Assembly (NCBI GenBank): GCA_963728285.1
Contig: CAVSJR010000001.1
Location: 992,001-1,056,000, forward strand
Direction of reading: 5' to 3'
Source of the DNA: CAVSJR01 sp963728285
GTDB taxonomy: Bacteria > Actinomycetota > UBA4738 > HRBIN12
DNA length: 64,000 bases
Shown here one piece after another: positions 56,540 through 64,000 of this stretch. Made by a program: the position numbers and the translations under genes. Positions within the stretch are counted from its first letter, which is position 1; the number at the start of each line of letters is the position of its first letter. Below the pieces are notes generated by a model. It saw only the letters and a program-made list of their open reading frames with translations. It was not told where the DNA came from and ran no database searches.

Positions 56540-57959
56540 CTACGAGCCGTCGGCCGCGGCATCGCCGTCGCCGTCGTCGGGGGAGTCGTCGCCTGTCGGT
56601 CGTCTCGCGATCGCCGCCGGTCGAAGCGCTCGGCCCCGTTGAGGCGATCGGCTCGTCCGAGTCGGGATCGCCGCCCTGGTCGTCCGCGCCCCCGTCGCCT
56701 TCGGCTGTCGGTCCGCCGTCCGCTGCCGGCGCGTTGCTCCGGTCCTGCGTTGCGTCCACGTTGCTCGAGTTGGTGTCGCGATCATCATCAAGACCGCCGT
56801 TCCCGCTGCTGTCGGCGGTATCTTCCCCGCCTGGTTGGGGGGGATCGACCACTGAACCGGGGTCTCCGCCGGAACCGTCGTTGCCGCCGGGGTCCGTGCC
56901 CGGAGTCGGTGGGGGGCGGCGTCGTGGTGTCGCCCGTGCCGTCGGCCGGCGGCGGGCTCGTGGTCGGGTCCGGGCGGGGCTCTTCGTTCGACGGGCCCGG
57001 CTCCGAGGAGTCGGTCCCCGTGGTGTTGGGTGGAGGAACGAGCGCCCCGAGGTTGTAGCGAAGGGCCCACCCGGTCCGGGGCTCGAGTCCCTGCGTCAGC
57101 GGAGCGAGCCTCGTCGCCGATGAGCTCGTTCAGTCTTGTGACATCCGCGCCCGCGGCCGCAGCGACCGCCCGCTCCGCGACGAGCTTACGAACCAGCCCG
57201 GGGACCTGGCCGAGATCTCCGTCGCGAATGGCTTGCGTGAGGAGGCTGAGGGTGCCCAGGGCGCTGCTGAGCGGCGTCTCCGCGGTTGCGCTGTCCGAGG
57301 GGGAGGGTGTTGCCGTCGCGCCGGCAGCCGCGGCTGCTCCGGCCGATCCGATCGCGGGGGCGGTCGAGGGAACGCTGCTCGACCGGACGGAAGCCTCGTC
57401 CGAGGGGAAGTTTCGCGCAACGACGAAGACGAGCAGGATCATCGCGGCCGCCGCCGCAGCGAGGACCAGGAACGGACTCCGGCGCGGCTCGTCGGTGACC
57501 GGCGGCGGGAGGCGCAGAGGCAGGTGCCGGCGCCGTCGAAGGGCGCATTCGGGCGGCCGCGAGCGGCAGGGTGGCGACGGTGCCAACCGCGGCGGGCTGG
57601 AAGAGATCATTCAGGGACTGCGTCAGGTCCTTCAGCCCGATCCCTCGCTCGAGGACGGCGTCGGGTTCCCCGGGGCCGACGGCCGCGGCCGCGGGCAGGG
57701 CACTGAACAGGACGATCTTCGCCTCGGGACAGGCTCCCCGGGCGATTCGAGCGGCCTGGCCACCGCCGAGGTCGAGGAGCTCCTCGCCGAGCACGACCGC
57801 GTCGGGCTGCATGACGCTCGCGGCTCGATTGAGGTCCTCGCTCGCCGCTACCGAGCTGATGACGCGAAACCCGTCCCGTTCGAGCATGAACCGAACGAGG
57901 TCTCGATCGACCCTCGAGCCGTCACCCACGATGACCCGGATGGCATCTCTCTTGGACAC
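56540..57959 (-). pseudogene. Membrane protein with degenerate receiver domain (copy 2), four frameshifts
   Basis: This is a paralogue of the gene at 54,520-56,287. The receiver-like part reads IRVIVGDGSRVDRDLVRFML, QPDAVVLGEELLDL and KIVLFSALP; the phosphoacceptor Asp and the Lys are again missing. A membrane segment SPFLVLAAAAAAMILLVFVV follows, then LLTQAIRDGDLGQVPGLVRK, AGADVTRLNELIGDEARS and GWALRYNLGALVPPPNTTG, and an acidic Asp/Ser/Gly/Pro-rich tail. The GTG at 57959 follows GGGGGAAGGA. Frame changes of +1 near 57,530, 57,110, 56,900 and 56,590 break it here. It is first in a run with copy 1 and the histidine kinase. Confidence 0.65.
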
Positions 57960-58211
57960 AGAGTCCTTCCCCCAGCAGTTTGGCGGATCCCCTCCGGGCT
58001 CCGCCTCAAAGGATGCTACCTTGAGCCCAGCCCGGCATCCCACAAGCGGGGGATATGTCCAGGTCAGGCGACCCAAACCTTCCTCACCCTCTCAGTCGGC
58101 GCTCGATGGCCCTCCCTTGAGCCGTCGTCTCCACCGTGCCTTCGCGCGAGGAGGGCCCGGGAGCCCCTCGATTGGTCCGGGCCCGGTCGCCGGCCTGGGA
58201 GAATCGTGCCC

Positions 58212-60087
58212 ATGAACGGCTCCGAGCTGCGGAACCTCCTCGAGCAGGGACCCTTGCTCGGCGACGGGGGGATGGGCACGTCCCTGGTCGAGCTCGGCGT
58301 CCCTCTCGATGCGTGCTTCGAGGCGTTGAACGTTCGAGATCCCTCGTCCGTCGAGGGGGTTCACCGAGTCGTTCATCGACGCCGGCGCGCGGTGTCGTGT
58401 GGACGAACACATTCGGGGCGAACCGGTTCAAGCTCGACCGCCACGGGATGGCCGACCGCGTCGACGAGCTCGCTCGAGCGGGCGTTCGACTGGCCCGGCG
58501 TGGGGGCGTGCTCGTCGCCGGGTCGGTCGGACCCCTCGGGGTCAGGCTCGCCCCGTACGGGCGGGTCGGCACCGAGCATGCTCGCGATGCCTACGCCGAG
58601 CAGATCTCGGCCCTCGTCGAGGCGGGCGCCGACCTCGTCGCGATCGAGACGCAGACCGATCTGAATGAGATGGAGGCGGCCCTGGCCGCGTCCCGAGCGG
58701 TGGCACCCGGGGTCGCGGTGCTCGTCACGGCCACGTTCACGCAGGACGATCGAACCATGCTCGGCTCAACGCCGCAGACCGTTGCGGCGCGGCTCGCGGA
58801 GCTCGGAGCCGACGCGATCGGCGTCAACTGCGGACAGGGTCCGGCGCAGGTGCTCCGCGTCGTGCGAGCGATGCGGCCGAGCGCCGCGGGAGTGCCGCTG
58901 GTTGCCAGGCCCAACGCCGGGGGACCGCAGTCGGTCGGCGGGCGATTCCTCTATCCGGCCACGCCCCAGTACATGGCCGGCGCGGCCGCGGCGCTGCTCG
59001 TCGAAGGCGTACGCCTCCTCGGGGGTTGCTGCGGGACCGGGCCGGCGCACATCGAGGAGATCGCGTCTGCGCTCGAGAGCCCCCGCGCCGCCGGCGTTTT
59101 CGAGCCGCCGCGCGAGGTCGCCCTCGCCGACCGTCCGCGAGGTATCTCCGACGGGCCCGCGTCTCGGCTCGGCGCGAAGCTCGCGGACGGACGCCCCATC
59201 GTGGCCGTCGAGATCGAGCCGCCGCGAGGATTCTCCGCGGGCCGGATGGTGGCCGCGGCCGAGACGCTGGTCCAGGCGGGCGCGGACGTCATCGACGTCG
59301 CCGACAGCCCCATGGCGAAGATGCGGATGAGTCCATGGGCGGCCTGCCGCCTCATCCAGGAATCGACCGGTGCCGAGACGGTGCTTCATTTCCCGACCCG
59401 CGGCCGGAATCTCCTTCGTCTCCAGGGCGACCTGCTCGGCGTCCACGCCCTCGGGATCCGGAACCTCTTCGTCTGCCTCGGCGATCCCGTGACCGTCGGG
59501 CGACTACCCGCACGGGACCGACAACGTCGACGTCACCCCACCGGGCTCATGTCGCTCGATCACCGACGCGTTCAACCGCGGAACCGACAAGGCCGGCTCA
59601 TCCATCGGCGAGCCCACGAGCTTCCTCGTTGGATGCGCCCTGAGCCCCGGGCGAGAGGATCTCGACGCGGAGGTGAGGCTCCTCAAGCGGAAGATCGACG
59701 CGGGAGCGATGTTCGCGCTGAGCCAGCCCCTCTATTCGGTGGAGCCGCTGCTGGCCTTCCGTCGCGCGTACGAGCGCCGATTCGGATCGACTCCGGCTCC
59801 CGATCCTCGCCGGGGTCCTTCCGCTCGTGAACGCCCGCCACGCGGAGTTCATCCACAACGAGGTGCCCGGGATCCGGATCCCCGAGCACGTGCTCGATCG
59901 GATGCGCAAGGCCGCCGGCGCGGGGGAGGGGGAGGGATTGTCGATGGCGATCGACCTCGTCGGAGAGCTTGCGTCCCACTCGGCCGGCGTCTACATCATG
60001 CCGCAGTTCGGCCGGTTCGATCTCGCGGCGGAGGTCGTCGAGGCGGCGCGGCGAACTGCCGACGAAGCTCCCGCCGTCGCCCGGTAG
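58212..60087 (+). CDS. Homocysteine S-methyltransferase / methylenetetrahydrofolate reductase fusion, several frameshifts
   Basis: This bifunctional protein resembles Bacillus YitJ. The N-terminal half is a zinc-dependent homocysteine methyltransferase (LLGDGGMGTSLVELGVPLD, GVNCGQGP and LLGGCCGTGPAHIEEI, supplying the zinc cysteines). The C-terminal half is a MetF-like flavin barrel (VAVEIEPPRGFSAGRMVAAA, FPTRGRNLLRLQGDLLGVHA, LGDPVTVG, FALSQPLYSVEPLLAFRRAY, AGVLPLVNARHAEFIHNEVP). Five +1 changes (about 58,364, 58,393, 59,501, 59,557, 59,796) and one missing base (about 59,537) break the frame; joined length is about 624 codons. It would use folate methyl groups for methionine, fitting the methyl-transfer genes at 13-19 kb. 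Confidence 0.87.
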
Positions 60088-60224
60088 CGGGCGGAAGGAC
60101 GCACCGTTCGCGGAGTGAACGCCTGTTCGACCGCTCCAACGAGGGGTAGCGGTCACCCCCGGTGTTTGCTGTAGCATGAGCGGGCCTTCCCCGCGCCGCC
60201 TCCGTTGGAGGAGGCCCAGGCATC

Positions 60225-61016
60225 ATGGTGAAGAAATCAAATCCTCCCCCCGTCATCGATGACCTTGGCTCGAGCGGCGAACGCGCTCTCGCGCGCGACC
60301 GCGAACGGCCACTGGTCGAGCAACACGACCCCGCCCGCGACGACTCGGATCTCGAGGTCCGCGGGCGGAGGTATCGCATCGGCGTGGAGGATGGGTTCGT
60401 AGGTATCTGGGAGCTCCGCTCGGGCGAACTGGTGGGGACGTTCATGGAGGACGCGTTCTCGGCGGCATGGGCGCGCTACCTGGAGCTCGAACAATCCCGT
60501 TCCCTCAACGGGTTCATGCTGCGCACCCGCGAGTTTCTAGCACATCGTTGGTACGCGATCGTCGTGATTGTCCTGGGGGCACTGACCGTCGCGTATCTGA
60601 GGACGGAGGATCCCTCGCTCTCCCCGACGGGGGCCCGCGTTCGGGTTCACGAGGCGCCGCGACCGGTCCGGCCGATCGCCGACCTCGGCTCCTCCCTCGC
60701 CGGAACGCTGGATCCCTCGCTCGCCGCTCCCCCGTTGGCCGGCCGTTCGGCGGACGAGGGCCACGGTCGCGAACAACAGAAGAAGGACCGCGGGGCGGGC
60801 AAGGACGGCCCGGCCGGTGGAGGGGCGACGGCAGCTCCTTCATCCCCGTCGGGCGGCACATCCGGATCGGGCACGTCCGGCGGGTCTTCGAGCGGGGACC
60901 CCGGTGGCTCAACCGGGAGCGACGGAGGTGGTGGAGGCGGAGGAGGCGGATCGGAGCCTCCGCCGGAGCCGGAGGATCCCCCGACGAGCGCCCAACCCCC
61001 GCCCCCGGATTCGTAG
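60225..61016 (+). CDS. Single-pass membrane protein with Gly/Ser/Pro-rich tail
   Basis: This 263-residue protein has a basic-acidic N-terminus, a small folded part (YRIGVEDGFVGIWELRSGEL then FSAAWARYLELEQSRS), one membrane segment at about residues 107-126 (YAIVVIVLGALTVAYL), and a low-complexity tail rich in Gly, Ser and Pro ending EDPPTSAQPPPPDS. The architecture (small domain, one membrane pass, low-complexity exterior) parallels the two degenerate-receiver proteins. The following DUF11/RTX gene starts 6 bases later, so they are co-transcribed. Upstream, CCTCC-GTT-GGAGG forms a small hairpin just before the start. Family unknown. Confidence 0.65.
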   Translation: MVKKSNPPPVIDDLGSSGERALARDRERPLVEQHDPARDDSDLEVRGRRYRIGVEDGFVGIWELRSGELVGTFMEDAFSAAWARYLELEQSRSLNGFMLRTREFLAHRWYAIVVIVLGALTVAYLRTEDPSLSPTGARVRVHEAPRPVRPIADLGSSLAGTLDPSLAAPPLAGRSADEGHGREQQKKDRGAGKDGPAGGGATAAPSSPSGGTSGSGTSGGSSSGDPGGSTGSDGGGGGGGGGSEPPPEPEDPPTSAQPPPPDS

Positions 61017-61022
61017 GCCGTC

Positions 61023-63020
61023 ATGAGCACGCCGGTCCCGACGGCCACCCCTAACCCGCTGCTCCGGCGAGGAGCCTGCCGCCGCGCCGTATCCGTCGTG
61101 ATGGCGGCCGCCCTCGCCGCGTTCGCGTCGATCTCGGGACCATCCGCGGTGGCGGGTTCGGTGGCCGGAACGGCGGATCTCGCCGTCGCGCTCACGGACC
61201 GGCCGGACCCCGCGAGCGTCGGCCATCACGTCTTCTACACGGTGACGACGAGGAACCGGGGCCCCGCCGCGGCGACCGGGGTCCGGCTGTCCTTCTCATT
61301 GCCGGACGGCGCCTCGTTCGCGAGCGCATCCCCGACGAAGGGGGCGTGCGCCTCGCCGGTGGACTCGATGCTCACGTGCCGGCTCGGTGAGGTGCTCCCC
61401 GGGACGAAGGCCGGTGTCACCATCGACCTGGTGCCATCCGAACAGGGCGTGATGAGGAGCGAGGCGAGCGCGCGAGCCCGCCAGGCCGACCCGAACCTCG
61501 GAAACAATCAGAGATCGACGGAGACGACCGTGACCGAGCCGACGGCGGACATCTCCCTCGCGATGAGCGTCGAGCCCGATCCGGCCGCGGTCGGCCAGTT
61601 GCTCAGCTACTCGCTCGACGTGCGGAACGCGGGTCCCGACGCCGCCACGCGGGTGAGGCTCGCGAACGATCTCCCGTCCGACGTGGTCTTCGCGCGGGCC
61701 GTTCCGAGCGCGGGCAAGTGTTCGAGGCCGACGAGGGGCGGACGCGTGTCGTGCTCCCTCGGGTCGCTGGCGCCCGGCGCCGATCTGAACGTCAGGATCG
61801 GCGTCTATCCGACCACGAACGGCACGATCAGGTACGGCGCGAGCGTGACGGCGGACCAGCCCGACACCACGCCGGCCTCGGCGTCCACCGTCACCACCGT
61901 GACGGGCACGGCGTGCACGATCACCGGCTCCGACGGCGACGACGACCTCGCGGGAACGAGGGGCTCCGACGTCATCTGCGGGCTCGGAGGCAGCGACAGG
62001 ATCTTCGCCGACTCGGGCAACGACCGGGTGGACGGCGGCCCCGGGGACGACATCCTGCAGGGGTCCACCGGCGCGGACCAGCTCTTCGGGCGGGCCGGCG
62101 ACGACCACCTCGGCGGCGGCGCCGATTTCGATCTCGCTCGCTTCGATGCCTCCGATTCCCCGGTCGATGCCGACATCGGCGCCGGAAGGGCGACGGGCGA
62201 GGGTTCGGACACGCTCTCATTCGTCGAGGGGATCGTGGGCTCATCCCACGCGGACGTCCTGCACGGGGACAACCGCGGCAACGAGATCTACGGCCGAGGC
62301 GGCGACGACATGATCGCGGCCGGAAACGGCTTCGACTACGTGCGATACGACTTCGCCCCCGCGGGCGTGACGGTCGATCTGCCCTCCGGAGGCTCCTCCG
62401 GCGGGGAAGGGTCGGACTCGCTGAGCGGGGTCGAGGGGATCATCGGCTCAGCCTTCGTCGACACGCTCACCGGCGATGAGAAGGCCAATCAGCTCGGGGG
62501 ACGGGGGGGCGACGATGTCGTCAAGGGCGGCGCGGCTCTCGACTACGCGCTCTACAGCTTCGCGCCCGCCTCCGTCAGCGTGAACCTGCTCACGGCGACG
62601 GCGACCGGCGGGGACGGCGACGACTCGCTGGTCGGGATCGAGGGCATCCTCGGCTCCGCGTTTGCCGACGTCCTGGCCGGCGACGAGGGGCGCAACGTGA
62701 TCAGCGCCGGCTCGGGGGCCGACGCCATCCGCGGAGGCGACGCGGCGGACACGCTCTTCGGCCAGGTCGGGGAGGATGTTGTCGAGGGGCTTCGGGGCGA
62801 TGACTACCTGGACGGCGGCCTCGGCAAGGACAGGCTCGACGGCGGGGCGGACCGCGATCGCTGCATCGCTGGGAAGCCGGATCGCGCGATCTCGTGTGAG
62901 TCCATCGGCTCCCCCCGCAACCTCGCCTCGTCCGAGGGAGGGGCGACGTCGCGGGCCTCGGCGACGTCGGCAGCGCGCTCCGCGCCGTCGCCACCCGGCC
63001 CTCCCCCTCAATCCAGATAG
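61023..63020 (+). CDS. Secreted DUF11 / RTX calcium-binding repeat protein
   Basis: This 665-residue exported protein has a signal peptide (about residues 20-46). Two DUF11-type beta-sandwich repeats cover about 52-165 and 175-295; each begins with DxxDPAxVG-like wording (DRPDPASVGHHVFYTVTTRN; EPDPAAVGQLLSYSLDVRNA). From about 300 onward come haemolysin-type calcium-binding repeats such as GGLGGSDRIFADSGNDRVDGG-like units and LEGxxGSxxAD-like VEGIIGSAFVDTLTGDEKAN repeats. A probable disulfide pair sits at CTITGSDGDDDL and VICGLGGSD. It is probably a surface or secreted adhesive protein. Its end overlaps the convergent kinase gene by 13 bases. Confidence 0.88.
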   Translation: MSTPVPTATPNPLLRRGACRRAVSVVMAAALAAFASISGPSAVAGSVAGTADLAVALTDRPDPASVGHHVFYTVTTRNRGPAAATGVRLSFSLPDGASFASASPTKGACASPVDSMLTCRLGEVLPGTKAGVTIDLVPSEQGVMRSEASARARQADPNLGNNQRSTETTVTEPTADISLAMSVEPDPAAVGQLLSYSLDVRNAGPDAATRVRLANDLPSDVVFARAVPSAGKCSRPTRGGRVSCSLGSLAPGADLNVRIGVYPTTNGTIRYGASVTADQPDTTPASASTVTTVTGTACTITGSDGDDDLAGTRGSDVICGLGGSDRIFADSGNDRVDGGPGDDILQGSTGADQLFGRAGDDHLGGGADFDLARFDASDSPVDADIGAGRATGEGSDTLSFVEGIVGSSHADVLHGDNRGNEIYGRGGDDMIAAGNGFDYVRYDFAPAGVTVDLPSGGSSGGEGSDSLSGVEGIIGSAFVDTLTGDEKANQLGGRGGDDVVKGGAALDYALYSFAPASVSVNLLTATATGGDGDDSLVGIEGILGSAFADVLAGDEGRNVISAGSGADAIRGGDAADTLFGQVGEDVVEGLRGDDYLDGGLGKDRLDGGADRDRCIAGKPDRAISCESIGSPRNLASSEGGATSRASATSAARSAPSPPGPPPQSR

Positions 63021-64000
63021 AGCTCGATCGCGTCACCTCGGCGCACCGTCGTCCCCGCGTCCGGGAGCTGGTCGACGACGTTCGTGCCGGTGAAGCCAAG
63101 GAATGACGCGTCGATCGTCCTCACTCGCAGCCCGAGCGACGTCAGCCGCGAGATCGCGTCGGCGCCGGGGGAACCCACGACGTCGGGGAGCACGAACGGC
63201 CGAGGTCCCCTGCTCACCGTCACGTCCACGGCCGTTCCCTCCGGCGCCGTGTCGCCGAGGCCGAGCCGTTGGCTCGACACCTGGTCGGCCGGGTAGACGT
63301 CGTCGTGCAGCCGGGTGATCTCGCCCAGGACGAGGCCGCGCTCCGACAGCCGTCGCTCGGCCGTCGCAACGTCCAGGCCGAGGACGTTCGGAACGGCAAC
63401 GGGCTGCGGGCCAAGGGACGGCGTCAAGGTCACGCGCGATCCCGTCGTGAGCGCGGTGCCGGCGGAGGGACGAACGCGGACGATATCGCCGGGGTCGACG
63501 TCGGGCGAGAACTCCCCGCGCCCCAAGCGCACGACGAGCCCCGCGGACTCGAGCCGTTCGTGGGCGCGCGCGGTGCCGACGCCGATCACGTTCGGAACGG
63601 TGGTCGTGCGGGCAGGGGCGAGCGTCCAACCGCCCCAGCCCACGACCGCGATCGCGAGGACCGCGCCGAGGATCCAACGAACGCCGCGGCTCGCCCGGAC
63701 GGGCTCCGTCGGATGAGGCCTCGTCTCCAGCGAGGTGGTCGCCGCCGTCGGCCGCGTCTCCGCGGCCCGGCTCGCGGCCCGCTCGACGAGCTCCGCCATG
63801 TCATCCCGGGGCGCGGGCGCGACGTGCAGCTCGATCAGCTCGCCGCGTGCATCGGCGGCCGACGCCGGCCGATCCACGTCGTCCCTTGCGGTGAGCCGGC
63901 CGACCCACGTGTCGAGCTCGGGGCGGACGCCGGCGGCCGCCGACGGAGGCGGCACCCGATCCACGACGTGGCGACGGGCGACGGCGTACGGGTCGACGCC
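63008..64000 (-). CDS. PASTA-domain Ser/Thr protein kinase, C-terminal part (runs off the window end)
   Basis: The frame is open to base 64,000 and covers about 330 residues of the C-terminus. The first part (HVVDRVPPPSAAAG, then LTARDDVDRPASAADARGEL) is the end of a PknB-type kinase domain. After a linker comes the membrane segment VRWILGAVLAIAVVGWGGW, then three extracellular PASTA repeats beginning TTTVPNVIGVGTARAHERLE, VAVPNVLGLDVATAERRLSE and FVLPDVVGSPGADAISRLTS. Such kinases sense muropeptides or lipid II and control growth and wall synthesis. The catalytic residues are outside the window. Confidence 0.92.
   Translation of the reverse strand, partial: GVDPYAVARRHVVDRVPPPSAAAGVRPELDTWVGRLTARDDVDRPASAADARGELIELHVAPAPRDDMAELVERAASRAAETRPTAATTSLETRPHPTEPVRASRGVRWILGAVLAIAVVGWGGWTLAPARTTTVPNVIGVGTARAHERLESAGLVVRLGRGEFSPDVDPGDIVRVRPSAGTALTTGSRVTLTPSLGPQPVAVPNVLGLDVATAERRLSERGLVLGEITRLHDDVYPADQVSSQRLGLGDTAPEGTAVDVTVSRGPRPFVLPDVVGSPGADAISRLTSLGLRVRTIDASFLGFTGTNVVDQLPDAGTTVRRGDAIELYLD

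Noticed and set aside
57960..58211. Riboswitch upstream of the methionine gene or of the divergent receiver gene
   Set aside because: Several hairpins can be drawn (e.g. CTCAAGG...CCTTTGAG on the minus strand), but no SAM, cobalamin or cyclic-di-GMP consensus is recognisable.

Overview
This is a GC-rich (roughly 70% G+C by eye) chromosomal segment that looks like an actinobacterium (Actinomycetota) outside the well-studied genera. Supporting signs are GTG starts with 4-base GTGA/ATGA overlaps, a DUF222-HNH (13E12-type) gene with an actinobacterial SOS box, a PASTA-domain Ser/Thr kinase, and a branched-chain amino acid operon with a leader peptide. No rRNA, tRNA, insertion sequence, prophage or CRISPR array was seen.

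Bases 1-19,000 are a one-carbon and methylated-amine catabolic region. A heterotetrameric sarcosine oxidase operon (soxB-soxD-soxA-soxG, minus strand) is divergent from an IclR regulator. A tight operon at 13,481-18,932 encodes a corrinoid protein, a methyltetrahydrofolate methyltransferase, an Fe-S/ASKHA reductive activator, a DUF1638 protein and a non-pyrrolysine MttB-family methyltransferase. Between them lie a cysteine-synthase-like enzyme, a zinc peptidase, an acyl-CoA dehydrogenase, a TetR regulator with operator-like palindromes, a PYROXD2-like flavoprotein and an NDP-forming acyl-CoA synthetase. I infer that a quaternary amine is demethylated by MttB, the methyl group goes through the corrinoid protein to tetrahydrofolate, and sarcosine oxidase handles the last N-methyl group.

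Bases 19,000-31,400 are mixed accessory metabolism: a 64-residue Zn-finger-like protein, a ROK kinase, a Tat-exported phosphoesterase, a second acyl-CoA dehydrogenase, an orphan polyamine-type binding protein, an amidohydrolase, a second PYROXD2-like flavoprotein, an amidase and a DadA-like oxidase.

Bases 31,500-47,100 are largely branched-chain amino acid biosynthesis: ilvD and thrC, then (after a small secreted protein and an SOS-type DUF222-HNH gene) a promoter, leader peptide and attenuator, a small unknown gene, ilvB, ilvN, ilvC, leuA, leuB and cimA, followed by an acetyltransferase and an acyl-CoA mutase large chain.

Bases 47,000-64,000 are rich in envelope functions: secreted proteins, a PBP4-type carboxypeptidase, a phosphodiester glycosidase-like protein, a metallophosphoesterase, a three-PAS histidine kinase preceded by two membrane-anchored degenerate receiver proteins with low-complexity tails, a homocysteine methyltransferase/MTHFR fusion, a membrane protein, a DUF11/RTX protein and the end of a PASTA kinase.

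About seventeen otherwise well-conserved genes are frameshifted here. Nearly all shifts (about 40 against 2) are explained by one extra base. I read this mainly as insertion errors in the sequence, so products are described as if the frames were joined.
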